A stretch of DNA of 64,000 bases from JACCZX01 sp963807155 (lineage in GTDB: Bacteria > Pseudomonadota > Gammaproteobacteria > Burkholderiales > Burkholderiaceae_F). Within the stretch, counting starts at the first letter, position 1, and every line of letters starts with the position of its first letter. Shown here in pieces: positions 35,516-48,693 of the stretch. A program made the translations under genes and the position numbers. The DNA lies in contig CAWEAZ010000019.1 of NCBI GenBank assembly GCA_963807155.1, positions 124,001-188,000 of the forward strand, in the 5' to 3' direction. The notes under the pieces are model-generated. The model was not told the DNA's origin, did no database searches, and saw only the letters and a program-made list of their open reading frames with translations.

Positions 35516-36307
35516 CTAGTGCGGCGAGCTGAACATCAGCGCGGTGAGCACAAAGTCGAGACCCAGCACCAACAGCGAAGAAATCACGACCGTGCGCGTG
35601 GTGGCTTCTGACACACCCTCGGGTGTCGGCGTCGCTTCAAACCCCTGATACAACGCCGTGACAGTGCACGCGATACCGAAAACGAAACTCTTGACGATAC
35701 CGTTGCCGACGTCATCGACGGCGTCGACTCCATTTTGCATCTGTGACCAAAAGGCGCCCGAATCGATACCGATCATCAACACGCCCACCACATAGCCACC
35801 GAGTACGCCAATGGCGGAAAACAGAGCCGCCAGCAGCGGCATCGAGACCAGTCCCGCTAGCAGACGCGGTGCCAGCACGCGCGCTTTCGGATCGACCGCC
35901 ATCATTTCCATTGCGGCGAGTTGCTCGCCGGCTTTCATCAGGCCGATTTCGGCCGTCAGCGATGTTCCGGCGCGGCCGGCAAACAACAAGGCCGTGACCA
36001 CTGGTCCCAGCTCGCGCACCAGCGACAGCGCGACCACCAACCCCAACGATTCCGTCGCACCGTAGCGGCTGAGCGTGTAGTAGCCCTGAAGGGCGAGCAC
36101 AAAGCCGACCGCCAGCCCAGAAGCCAGAATGATTACCAGGGAGCGGTTACCGATCGCATGGATTTGCGCGATCGTCAAAAAGGGACGCGAGACCGCCGAC
36201 AGCGAATTGCGCAGCAAATCAATAACGAAGAATGTGGCGTGGCCTAAACCACGCAGTAAATCAAGCGCCTGTACACCGAGCCGCGGCAGAGCATTGCCCA
36301 GTCTCAT
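35516..36307 (-). CDS. mlaE: Lipid ABC transporter permease MlaE
   Basis: 263 residues with five to six membrane segments. Family motifs VRELGPVVTALLFAGRAGTSLTAEIGLMKAGEQLAAMEMMAVDP and PRLLAGLVSMPLL are clear. Overlaps the mlaF stop by 4 bp (ATGA). Confidence 0.95.
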   Translation of the reverse strand: MRLGNALPRLGVQALDLLRGLGHATFFVIDLLRNSLSAVSRPFLTIAQIHAIGNRSLVIILASGLAVGFVLALQGYYTLSRYGATESLGLVVALSLVRELGPVVTALLFAGRAGTSLTAEIGLMKAGEQLAAMEMMAVDPKARVLAPRLLAGLVSMPLLAALFSAIGVLGGYVVGVLMIGIDSGAFWSQMQNGVDAVDDVGNGIVKSFVFGIACTVTALYQGFEATPTPEGVSEATTRTVVISSLLVLGLDFVLTALMFSSPH

Positions 36308-37111
36308 ACGCGCAGTCCGAGGTCCTGCGCGAACGGCTTCGCCGGGTAGTGAAACTTGACGGGACCATCAGGCTCACCGCGAATGAATTGCCGCACTTCT
36401 TCATGGTCGGAAGCTTCGACTTCGGCAGCCGTTCCGTGACCGACGATGCGTCCTGCCGACATGACATAAACGTAGTCGCTGATCTTGAAGCATTCCCGGA
36501 CGTCGTGCGAAACCACCAAGCGACGTCGCGCCGGTCGCATCGTTGAGCTCGCGAATCAGATTTGCCGCCACTCCGAGCGAGATCGGATCAAGCCCCGCAA
36601 ACGGCTCGTCGTACATGATTAGCTCGGGGTCAAGTGCAATGGCTCTTGCTAGTGCAACGCGGCGCGCCATTCCGCCCGACAGGTCGGAGGGCTTCAGCTG
36701 CGCCGCGCCACGCAATCCGACCGCGTTCAACTTCATCAGCACCAGATCGCGCATCATCGCAAATGGCAGTTCGGTGTGCTCACGCAGCGGAAAAGCGACG
36801 TTGTCAAACACGGTCAGATCGGTAAACAGCGCGCCGAACTGAAATAGCAATCCAACGCGCCGCCGCAATCTGAACAACGCCTCACGATCGCGCGGATTGA
36901 CGTGCTCGCCATCGAACATGATGTTGCCCTTAAGGGGCGTCAGCATCCCGCCGATCAATCGCAGCAGCGTCGTCTTGCCGCAACCCGAGCCGCCCATGAT
37001 CGCGATGACCTTGCCGCGCGGAAACGACATCGTGATGTCGTGCAGCACGATGCGACGGCGGTCGTAACCGAACGTCACGTGATCGATTTGAACGAGCGCG
37101 TCGTTTTTCAT
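36304..37111 (-). CDS. mlaF: Lipid ABC transporter ATPase MlaF, frameshifted
   Basis: Walker A GGSGCGKTT, signature LSGGMARRVALARAI and Walker B ELIMYDEPFAGLDP. After LNDATGATSL (about 36520) the sequence continues in another frame as VVSHDVRECFKISDYVYVMSAGRIVGHGT, with the switch histidine, down to 36304. One indel restores a normal protein of about 268 residues. First gene of mlaFEDACB. Confidence 0.93.
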
Positions 37112-37222
37112 CTTCTAATTGTTCGCCGAGCCCCGTATGCAGCTGCGCGCTGCGGCTGCGCGCGCGCCGGCGGTCGGGGGCGCATTGTCGCACGGCGATT
37201 ACCGTGAATTTGCGCGTTGGCG

Positions 37223-37647
37223 TTAACCCAAAAACGTGGGCAGCACGAAGGCAAACAGAACGCCTACGCCAAAAATGGCAACCGACGCCGCGTAGATCGA
37301 CGCCGAAAGTCGGCGTGCGCGCATGCATGCGGTAGCAAGTACCGGATCGGCGGGACACGGTGCCGACCGTGCCCGCCACTGCAACACGCCTGCGACCGCA
37401 ATCATCAGCGCAGCGCCACCAAAGACCAGCCCCTTATTGGCCGATAGCCACACCAATTGCGGGACCGTCGACACAAGGCCCGAAGTGCAGCCCCGGCGCC
37501 GAGCGCCACCAGCAGCGCCGGCAATGCACAGCAGACTAGCGTGCCGCTCGACGTGAAAATGCTCAACATCGACGCCGCGCGCGCACTTCGAATTTCACGA
37601 TCGAAGTCATCGCGCGATACGGCACCTAGCGCGCTGCGGTCCTTCAC
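37223..37647 (-). CDS. MerT-like heavy-metal transport membrane protein, frameshifted
   Basis: Reassembled from two frames joined near 37480: MKDRSALGAV...SGTLVCCALPALLVALGAGAAL and VSTVPQLVWLSANKGLVFGGAAL...FAFVLPTFLG. About 140 residues with three to four membrane helices. A Cys-Cys pair (39-40) in the first helix and two cysteines in a later loop (CPADPVLATAC) follow the MerT pattern of cysteine pairs handing a metal across the membrane. It overlaps the HMA-protein stop (ATGA). Metal unknown; similarity is by layout, not a confident family match. Confidence 0.6.
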
Positions 37648-37973
37648 TTCAGTTGCGCTTTCAGATCCTTCATCGAAGTGGGCACCGTCTCGATCTTCAC
37701 CACGTCATACCCCGAGTCGGCGATCGCAGCCTTGATCTTGTCATGCGACACGGTTTGGCCCGGCTTCATTTCGACCGCCACCAGCCGTTTATCGAGATTG
37801 ACTAGTACCTCCTTGGCTTGCGGCATCGCCTTCATTTTCTTCTCAATGCCTTGCGCACAAAACGCGCACACCATGCCGTTGACCTCCGCCTTGATAGTCG
37901 ATGGCACAGGGGTTTGCGCGCCGGCAGACAAGGCGGCCAATGACAGCGTAATTGCAGCAATTGTGGTTTTCAT
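37644..37973 (-). CDS. Periplasmic heavy-metal-associated (HMA) protein, MerP-like
   Basis: 109 residues. Signal peptide MKTTIAAITLSLAALSAGAQ, then one HMA domain with metal-binding GMVCAFC (Cys36, Cys39) and KIKAAIADSGYDV. Periplasmic placement with a MerT-like membrane partner coupled directly downstream mirrors MerP-MerT. Ligand could be Cu, Hg, Zn or another thiophilic metal; no mer reductase or regulator is in the window. Confidence 0.85.
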   Translation of the reverse strand: MKTTIAAITLSLAALSAGAQTPVPSTIKAEVNGMVCAFCAQGIEKKMKAMPQAKEVLVNLDKRLVAVEMKPGQTVSHDKIKAAIADSGYDVVKIETVPTSMKDLKAQLK

Positions 37974-37982
37974 TTGAAGTCC

Positions 37983-38630
37983 TTAAAACGTGTAGCGAAA
38001 GTTAAGTTTGGGCCGGCGATCATCGTCGATGCCGACATCTATAAAAAATCCCTTATTGACGAGGCGGAGATAGATTGCCTTGTCGTATTCATCACTGATA
38101 CCCGGCATCCGGCTGATTTCGGCAATCAGCCAAGGCTGTGTTTGATCCCATTCGGTCTTGTAAAAAGCGAAGCCCGCTTGCACGCTGTTATAGCCGACCG
38201 TAAAGCGTGACGATTTCCAGTAATGGGTCTTGGCAGCCAGGTAAATCAGCCGCGTTTCGTAGTCGACCTGGGCGCCAAGCGCGGCAACCGGCTGGTCCTG
38301 ATCACTTTGAAACGATCCATTCGACCGTGAGACGCCCGCGCCGACTGACAGGTAGCCGTTGAATTGCGACTCCGGCCCGTTGTGCCGCCAAAGCAAGCGG
38401 TTGTAATGCGCGACGGCCAGATTGACGCGGGTTCCCTCATCGGCGTTTTCCATCTGCGTCAGAGTGCCAGCAATCGAATAGCGAGCCGTCGGGCTGTACA
38501 TCGCGTCAAGCTGCTTGAATTCGCGCCCGAATTCACCCATCACCATCCAGCTATCTGCGAAGCCCACGGGGGCTGCGACGCATCTCATTGCGGCTGCCGC
38601 GATTGCAGTCGCAAAAACGCTCTTCAGCAT
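37983..38630 (-). CDS. Putative outer-membrane beta-barrel protein
   Basis: 215 residues. Signal-like N-terminus (MLKSVFATAIAAAAMRCVAAP), alternating-polarity strands rich in Tyr/Phe/Gly (RVNLAVAHYNRLLWRH, YLSVGAGVSRSNGSF, RFTVGYNSVQAGFAFYKTEW) and a terminal Phe (KLNFRYTF), all typical of an outer-membrane barrel. Start preceded by GGAG. No family recognised. The position between a Cys-rich protein and the HMA protein suggests a metal-related role. Confidence 0.65.
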   Translation of the reverse strand: MLKSVFATAIAAAAMRCVAAPVGFADSWMVMGEFGREFKQLDAMYSPTARYSIAGTLTQMENADEGTRVNLAVAHYNRLLWRHNGPESQFNGYLSVGAGVSRSNGSFQSDQDQPVAALGAQVDYETRLIYLAAKTHYWKSSRFTVGYNSVQAGFAFYKTEWDQTQPWLIAEISRMPGISDEYDKAIYLRLVNKGFFIDVGIDDDRRPKLNFRYTF

Positions 38631-39064
38631 TCTGATCTCCGAGGCGGCCTAGCCGCATCAGCGGAATCCGACGATCGGATCCGCATCACTCGCCGGCGTA
38701 CCGGCGCGAAGATCAAGCCAGGCGCGGAGGTCGTTCTAGACGTGAGGGACAGCGTTCGCGAACCAGGTCTTAATAACAACGGCAACAAAGCTACCCATCG
38801 TGCCATTACGGCGACTTGGACAGGTTCTGGCGCTAGTGCTGCGCAACACGCCAAAACGCACGACGCACATGAAGTGTTGGTGTCGTCGCCTGCGACCCTT
38901 GTTTCTACTGCGGTGCTCTCCACGACATGCGCTGGGCACGGAACACCATGACTTTCAGCCTGCGACTTCGCCATCGGCATCATCGCGCAGCCAAGTCCTG
39001 AAACGGCGAGCACGGTGCGGATCGGCAGGGCCACTAGCAGAAGGAGGACGATGAAACGCTTCAT
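38624..39064 (-). CDS. Cys-rich exported hypothetical protein
   Basis: 146 residues. Signal peptide MKRFIVLLLLVALPIRTVLA, then cysteines at 26, 43, 66, 69, 73 and 74 with Met/His-containing segments (CAMMPMAKSQAESHG, SCASCVLACC). This resembles short exported proteins at the head of copper/metal-resistance operons; the match is by layout only. Overlaps the next gene (ATGCTGA). The C-terminal third is Arg-rich and could be a frame artefact. Confidence 0.5.
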   Translation of the reverse strand: MKRFIVLLLLVALPIRTVLAVSGLGCAMMPMAKSQAESHGVPCPAHVVESTAVETRVAGDDTNTSCASCVLACCAALAPEPVQVAVMARWVALLPLLLRPGSRTLSLTSRTTSAPGLIFAPVRRRVMRIRSSDSADAARPPRRSEC

Positions 39065-39083
39065 TGGCTAGGCAGGCTTCGAT

Positions 39084-40569
39084 TCAGCGCGGAAGCACGC
39101 TGCTTCCCATCAAATATTCGTCGACCGCACGCGCACACTGCCGACCTTCCCTGATCGCCCACACAACCAGTGATTGGCCACGCCGCATGTCCCCCGCAGC
39201 GAATACCTTGTCGACACTGGTCTGGTAGCTGCCTTCCCCGTCCACAGTGGCGCGGGCGTTGCCGCGCGAATCCTTGGCGACGCCGAAGCCATCGAGAACG
39301 GAAGCAACGGGTGCAACAAAGCCCATCGCCAATAACACCAGGTCGGCAGGCACCTCGAATTCGGATCCGGCAACTTCAACCATCTTCGACTGCCCGGTAA
39401 CCGGGTCCGTCTGCCATTGCACTCGGACTGCGATCAGGGCGGTTACGTTCCCAGCGGCATTGCCCTTAAACGCCTTAGTCGCAATGGCCCAGTCGCGCTG
39501 CACGCCTTCTTCATGAGAACTGGAAGTCCGCAGCTTGATCGGCCAGTAGGGCCACGTTAACGGCTTGTTCTCGCTCTCCGGCGGCTGCGGCAGCAGCTCC
39601 CATTGCGTCACGCTTTTCGCGCCATGGCGGTTGCTGGTGCCGACGCAATCCGAGCCTGTGTCGCCACCACCGATCACGATCACATGTTTGCCCTTGGCGA
39701 CAATCTGGCCGCTTCACCTTGTCTCCCGCGACGAGCTTGTTCTGTGCGGGCAGGAAATCCATCGCAAAGTGCACACCGTTCAATTGACGACCCGGCACTG
39801 GCAGATCACGCGGCTGTTCGGCGCCACCAGCCAAAATCACCGCATCGAAATCGGCCACCAATTGCTTCGGTTCAACCGCGTCGCGGGCCCAGTTCGTGAC
39901 TTTTGCCCCGCCGAGTTCGCCGACCAGGACGCCGGTTCGAAACATCACTCCTTCAGCCTGCATCTGCTCGACACGTCGATCGATATGCGATTTTTCCATC
40001 TTGAAATCAGGAATGCCATAGCGAAGCAGCCCGCCGATGCGATCGTTTTTCTCGAACACCGTGACGTCATGACCCACTCGCGCCAGCTGCTGCGCGGCGG
40101 CCAGTCCGGCCGCGCCACTGCCGACGATCGCTACTTTCTTTCCGGTGCGAACGTCCGGCGGCTGCGGCACGACCCAGCCTTCTTCCCATCCCTTATCGAT
40201 GATCTTGTGCTCGATAGACTTGATGCCCACCGGTGCGTCGTGAATGTTCAACGTACATGCAGCCTCGCACGGCGCAGGGCAGATCCTGCCAGTGAATTCA
40301 GGAAAATTATTCGTACTGTGCAAAACATCGAGCGCGGTTTTCCAATCCTGCCGATACACCAGGTCGTTGAAGTCAGGGATGATGTTGTTGACGGGGCAGC
40401 CCTGGTTGCAAAACGGAATGCCGCAATCCATGCAACGCGCTGCTTGTACGCCGGCTGCATCGTCGGTCAGGTGGACGATAAATTCGCGCCAGTGTTTGGT
40501 GCGAGTGCGCGGCGCTTCAGCGGCTTCTTCTAGCCGCTGATACTCAAGAAACCCTGTGATCTTTCCCAT
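39084..40569 (-). CDS. gltD: Glutamate synthase small subunit, frameshifted
   Basis: FAD-dependent NADPH-oxidising subunit of GOGAT. N-terminal 4Fe-4S cysteines in ARCMDCGIPFCNQGCPVNN and GRICPAPCEAAC; FAD-binding VAIVGSGAAGLAAAQQLA. The frame breaks at about 39711 after LVAGDKVK; the NADPH-binding part resumes as GQIVAKGKHVIVIGGGDTGSDC and ends with VFAAGDMRRGQSLVVWAI. Restored length is about 490 residues. Downstream of gltB, with a small membrane gene between. Confidence 0.94.
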
Positions 40570-40966
40570 TTCTACTTATGTGTCCGTGACGAAACAGAAA
40601 GTCGCGCAGCCCAATCTCGTGGACCGTCAATTTCCGCGTACGCAGCCATGCTATCAGCAGCGCCGCGTTGATGTGGCAGCCCGCCACGGCCGCGATCAGC
40701 ACAATTCCTCCTAACCAATCCAGTACCGCAGGCACCGGACCTTGAGTATGCAGCCACATGTAGACAGGAGCTGATAGCACCGAGAACAGCATCGTCGCCG
40801 GAATAACCCACGGGACGGAAAGCACAATCGCAATGCTCGCCAACAGCGCCACCGATGAGGCCTCTGCGCCGCGAGTGCTCAACAGCAGAATCGCCAAAGG
40901 CACGCTGGCCAATAACCCGGGCAACCAGTCGCGTAGCGTTCGCGGCCACTGCAGTTGCACGCGCAT
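40544..40966 (-). CDS. Small membrane protein between gltB and gltD
   Basis: 140 residues with four hydrophobic segments (LPGLLASVPLAILLLST, VALLASIAIVLSVPWVIPATMLFSVL, LDWLGGIVLIAAVAGCHINAALLIAWL) and a basic C-terminus. Its end overlaps the gltD start by 26 bp. No family recognised. The consistent hydrophobic pattern and the fit between gltB and gltD make it likely to be real. Confidence 0.6.
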   Translation of the reverse strand: MRVQLQWPRTLRDWLPGLLASVPLAILLLSTRGAEASSVALLASIAIVLSVPWVIPATMLFSVLSAPVYMWLHTQGPVPAVLDWLGGIVLIAAVAGCHINAALLIAWLRTRKLTVHEIGLRDFLFRHGHISRNGKDHRVS

Positions 40967-40996
40967 TCTGGCCCTCGACGATAAGCGGCACGCTCG

Positions 40997-45682
<4,686 letters not shown>

Positions 45683-45750
45683 GCTCGACCGCAGCACCCA
45701 GTTGATCGGGAAATGGGCGTGACGACATTGGGGCCTCAAGTAGGACGATC

Positions 45751-45779
45751 ACTTTACTGCGATGCAGCAAGCCTTTCAA
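45751..45779 (-). promoter_or_regulatory. Sigma-70 promoter candidate for gltB
   Basis: On the minus strand, TTGAAA (45779-45774) and TAAAGT (45756-45751) are separated by exactly 17 bp, about 70 bp upstream of the gltB ATG. Confidence 0.55.
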
Positions 45780-45842
45780 CCAAAAATAGGTCCAACCGAC
45801 AGACGCGATTTCCGCGATGCGAAACGCACGGATATGCGTTTT

Positions 45843-46958
45843 CTAGTCGCCGACGGCAAACAGCCGCCGATGCTCCTTAATTGCGTAACGATCGGTCATG
45901 CCGGCCACATAGTCGGCTATAGCGCGCGCGGCTCCGAGTTCGGCTCGCTTCTGATGATCGGGCGGCAGCAATCTTGGCTCTTCGACAAAGGCGTTGAACA
46001 GGTCTGTGACGATGCGGCGGGCCTTGGTCGACATGCGCATCACGCGATAGTGCCGATATAACTGATCGTGCAGGAACGATTTGAGTTCATCGGCCTCCCG
46101 GCGCATCCCGGTCGAAAAGGCTGCCAGTGGTGGGGCTGCACGGACAGCATCGATATCGGCGGGCGCAGCGGCTGCAATACGTCGCCGCGACTCTTCCGTC
46201 AGATCGACCACTAGCGTGTTGATCATCCGCCGCACCGTTTCGTGAATCATTCGGCGTTCGGCAAGCGCCGGATATTCGGCTCGGACACTCGCCGAGTGGC
46301 GCGCGAACAGCGGTACTTGCTCAAGCTGAGCCAGCTGAAGCAGACCGGACCGCAGACCGTCGTCAATATCATGGTTGCTGTAGGCAACTTCATCAGCAAG
46401 GTTCGCGATCTGGGCTTCCAGACTCGGCTGTTGCTTGGTCAGGAATCGCTTGCCTACTTCGCCCAAGTCGCGCGCGTTCTTGGCTGAACAATGCTTCAGG
46501 ATTCCTTCGCGCGTTTCAAAAGTCAGATTGAGCCCGTCAAACGCCGCGTAACGCTCTTCCAGCACGTCAACGACGCGCAGCGATTGCAGGTTGTGCTCAA
46601 AACCGCCGTGCGGCTTCATACATTCGTGTAACGCATCCTGACCCGCGTGGCCGAAGGGTGTGTGCCCGAGGTCATGCGCGAGCGAGATCGCCTCGACCAG
46701 GTCTTCATTCAGCCGCAGGTTGCACGCCACTGCGCGCCCGATCTGCGCGACTTCCAGCGAGTGCGTCAGCCGCGTTCGAAACAAGTCCCCTTCATGATTG
46801 ACGAAGACCTGTGTCTTGTATTCCAGGCGCCGAAAGGCCGCCGAATGAATGATGCGATCGCGATCGCGTTGAAACTGACTGCGGCTCACCGGATCCGCTT
46901 CAGGGTAAAGACGGCCGCGCGATTGCCCCGCGTGCGCAGCAAATATAGCCAATGTCAT
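45843..46958 (-). CDS. dgt: Deoxyguanosinetriphosphate triphosphohydrolase-like protein
   Basis: 371 residues, the shorter dGTPase-like class. HD-domain metal ligands: TRLTHSLEVAQ (His66) and LAHDLGHTPFGHAG (His95, Asp96). FRRLEYKTQVF is the family N-terminal block. Predicted to hydrolyse dNTPs to deoxynucleosides and triphosphate. 5 bp after aroB. Confidence 0.94.
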   Translation of the reverse strand: MTLAIFAAHAGQSRGRLYPEADPVSRSQFQRDRDRIIHSAAFRRLEYKTQVFVNHEGDLFRTRLTHSLEVAQIGRAVACNLRLNEDLVEAISLAHDLGHTPFGHAGQDALHECMKPHGGFEHNLQSLRVVDVLEERYAAFDGLNLTFETREGILKHCSAKNARDLGEVGKRFLTKQQPSLEAQIANLADEVAYSNHDIDDGLRSGLLQLAQLEQVPLFARHSASVRAEYPALAERRMIHETVRRMINTLVVDLTEESRRRIAAAAPADIDAVRAAPPLAAFSTGMRREADELKSFLHDQLYRHYRVMRMSTKARRIVTDLFNAFVEEPRLLPPDHQKRAELGAARAIADYVAGMTDRYAIKEHRRLFAVGD

Positions 46959-46963
46959 GGCGT

Positions 46964-48040
46964 TCAGATAAATCCGCGTGCAGTCAGCGCCTGCAACAGC
47001 AGCGGTTGTGGAACAGTGCGTTGAGCCGCGCGGCCGATTCGATCCAGAACGATGAACCGTATCTGGCCGGCTTCGGTTTTCTTGTCGCCGCGCATGGCTT
47101 CAATGGCGGTGAGTGCCGACAGACCGTCGACCCGCGTCGGCAGACCGGCCCGCGTCACCGCCGTCTCGATCATTTGCACATCGGACGCCTTCAACGTACC
47201 TAGCAGACACGAGAGTTCTGCAGCCAGCACCAGACCGCAGCCGACAGCCTCCCCATGCAGCCAGCGTGTGTACCCGGTCATGGCCTCGATCGCATGACCA
47301 AAGGTGTGACCAAGATTAAGCAGCGCACGCTCACCTGCCTCGCGCTCGTCTCGCGCGACGATCGAGGACTTGATCTCGCACGATCCGGCGATGGCGTCTG
47401 CCAGCGCGACTGCATCGTGCGCGCGCATCGAGTCGATTGATCCCACCATCTGCTCAAAGTAACTAGGATCCGCAACCAAGCCGTGCTTGAGAATTTCCGC
47501 CAGGCCTGCCGACAATTCGCGCGCCGGCAGCGTCTGCAGCGTATCGGTGTCGCTAATGACCGCCGACGGTTGGTGAAACGTGCCGATCAGGTTCTTGCCG
47601 CCTGGGTGATTGATTCCGGTCTTGCCACCCACCGACGAGTCGACCTGCGCTAGCAAGGTCGTCGGCACTTGCACGTAGCGGATCCCGCGCATGTAGATCG
47701 ATGCCGCAAAACCCGCAATATCTCCAACCACGCCACCGCCGAGCGCGATGATGACGCCGCGACGATCGACGCGTGCATTTACCAAAGCATCCAGCACTTG
47801 CGATACGGCAGTCCATTGCTTGTACTGCTCGCCGTCCGGCAGTTCAACTACGCTGGTCGGTATTCTTGACAGTGCCTGTTGGGTACGCTGCGCGTAAAGG
47901 GGCCCGACCACTGTATTGGTGACGATAGCAATCGAGGTCGGTGTCAGTGGCGCGATGAATTCGTGCAGCCGATCGAGCAAGCCGCTGCTGATCGCGATCG
48001 GATACGAACGGTCCTTCAGATTGACGGTGATGCAGCGCAT
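46964..48040 (-). CDS. aroB: 3-dehydroquinate synthase
   Basis: Second step of the shikimate pathway. 358 residues from MRCITVNLKDRSYPI. NAD-binding GGGVVGDIAGFAASIYMRG, QVDSSVGGKTGINHPGGKN, and zinc ligands in LNLGHTFGHAIEA and LHGEAVG. Downstream of aroK, in the usual aroK-aroB order. Confidence 0.96.
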   Translation of the reverse strand: MRCITVNLKDRSYPIAISSGLLDRLHEFIAPLTPTSIAIVTNTVVGPLYAQRTQQALSRIPTSVVELPDGEQYKQWTAVSQVLDALVNARVDRRGVIIALGGGVVGDIAGFAASIYMRGIRYVQVPTTLLAQVDSSVGGKTGINHPGGKNLIGTFHQPSAVISDTDTLQTLPARELSAGLAEILKHGLVADPSYFEQMVGSIDSMRAHDAVALADAIAGSCEIKSSIVARDEREAGERALLNLGHTFGHAIEAMTGYTRWLHGEAVGCGLVLAAELSCLLGTLKASDVQMIETAVTRAGLPTRVDGLSALTAIEAMRGDKKTEAGQIRFIVLDRIGRAAQRTVPQPLLLQALTARGFI

Positions 48041-48079
48041 GCGCCAGTTTAAGTCGCGCGCCCGGAATGCACGCACGGA

Positions 48080-48622
48080 TCAGGCGCTTCGAATTGCGAT
48101 CGCCTTCAATTGTGGATGCTCTAAAAGCCGCGCTACCAGTCGACGTGGATTCGAGGCGGCAGACTGAAAGACGAGATGCGCCGCCTTTTCATACAGCGGC
48201 TCCCGCTCGGCCAGCAACTGATCGATTCGCGCACGAGGATTTGCAGTTTGCAACAATGGTCGCGATCGGTCCTGTCGCGTGCGCCGAAAAATTTCATCAG
48301 CGCTCGCCCGCAGGTAAATCACTAAGCCGCGCTCCCTCATCGACTGAGCCAGTTGCGCGTCCAGTACGGCGCCGCCGCCGGTGGCCAGCACAATGCCCGG
48401 ACGCTGCGTCAGTTCGTCGAGAAGTCCAATCTCACGCCGCCGAAAGCCGGCTTCACCCTCGATTTCGAAAATCGTCGGGATCGGAACGCCGCTGCGCGCC
48501 TCCAGTTCGCGATCCGCATCTACGAACTGATAATTCAACTGCTGACCGAGCAGCCTGCCGACGGTCGATTTGCCGGCCCCCATCATGCCAATCAGGAAAA
48601 CTGAGCGCAGATCGGTTTGCAT
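48080..48622 (-). CDS. aroK: Shikimate kinase
   Basis: 180 residues. P-loop GMMGAGKST (12-20), shikimate-binding DADRELE and FRRREI, and GGGAV. Phosphorylates shikimate at O3. Separated from pilQ by an intrinsic terminator. Confidence 0.95.
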   Translation of the reverse strand: MQTDLRSVFLIGMMGAGKSTVGRLLGQQLNYQFVDADRELEARSGVPIPTIFEIEGEAGFRRREIGLLDELTQRPGIVLATGGGAVLDAQLAQSMRERGLVIYLRASADEIFRRTRQDRSRPLLQTANPRARIDQLLAEREPLYEKAAHLVFQSAASNPRRLVARLLEHPQLKAIAIRSA

Positions 48623-48647
48623 GGTTGGCGCGTCATCAGCGCTGCGG

Positions 48648-48671
48648 AAAAAAAAGAGCCGCGCAAGCGGC
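48648..48671 (-). terminator. Rho-independent terminator after pilQ
   Basis: On the minus strand GCCGC-TTGC-GCGGC followed by TC and eight T residues. It lies about 25 bp after the pilQ stop and just before the aroK start, separating the pil genes from aroKB. Confidence 0.8.
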
Positions 48672-48693
48672 CCTTTTTATGCAGGCATTGAAC

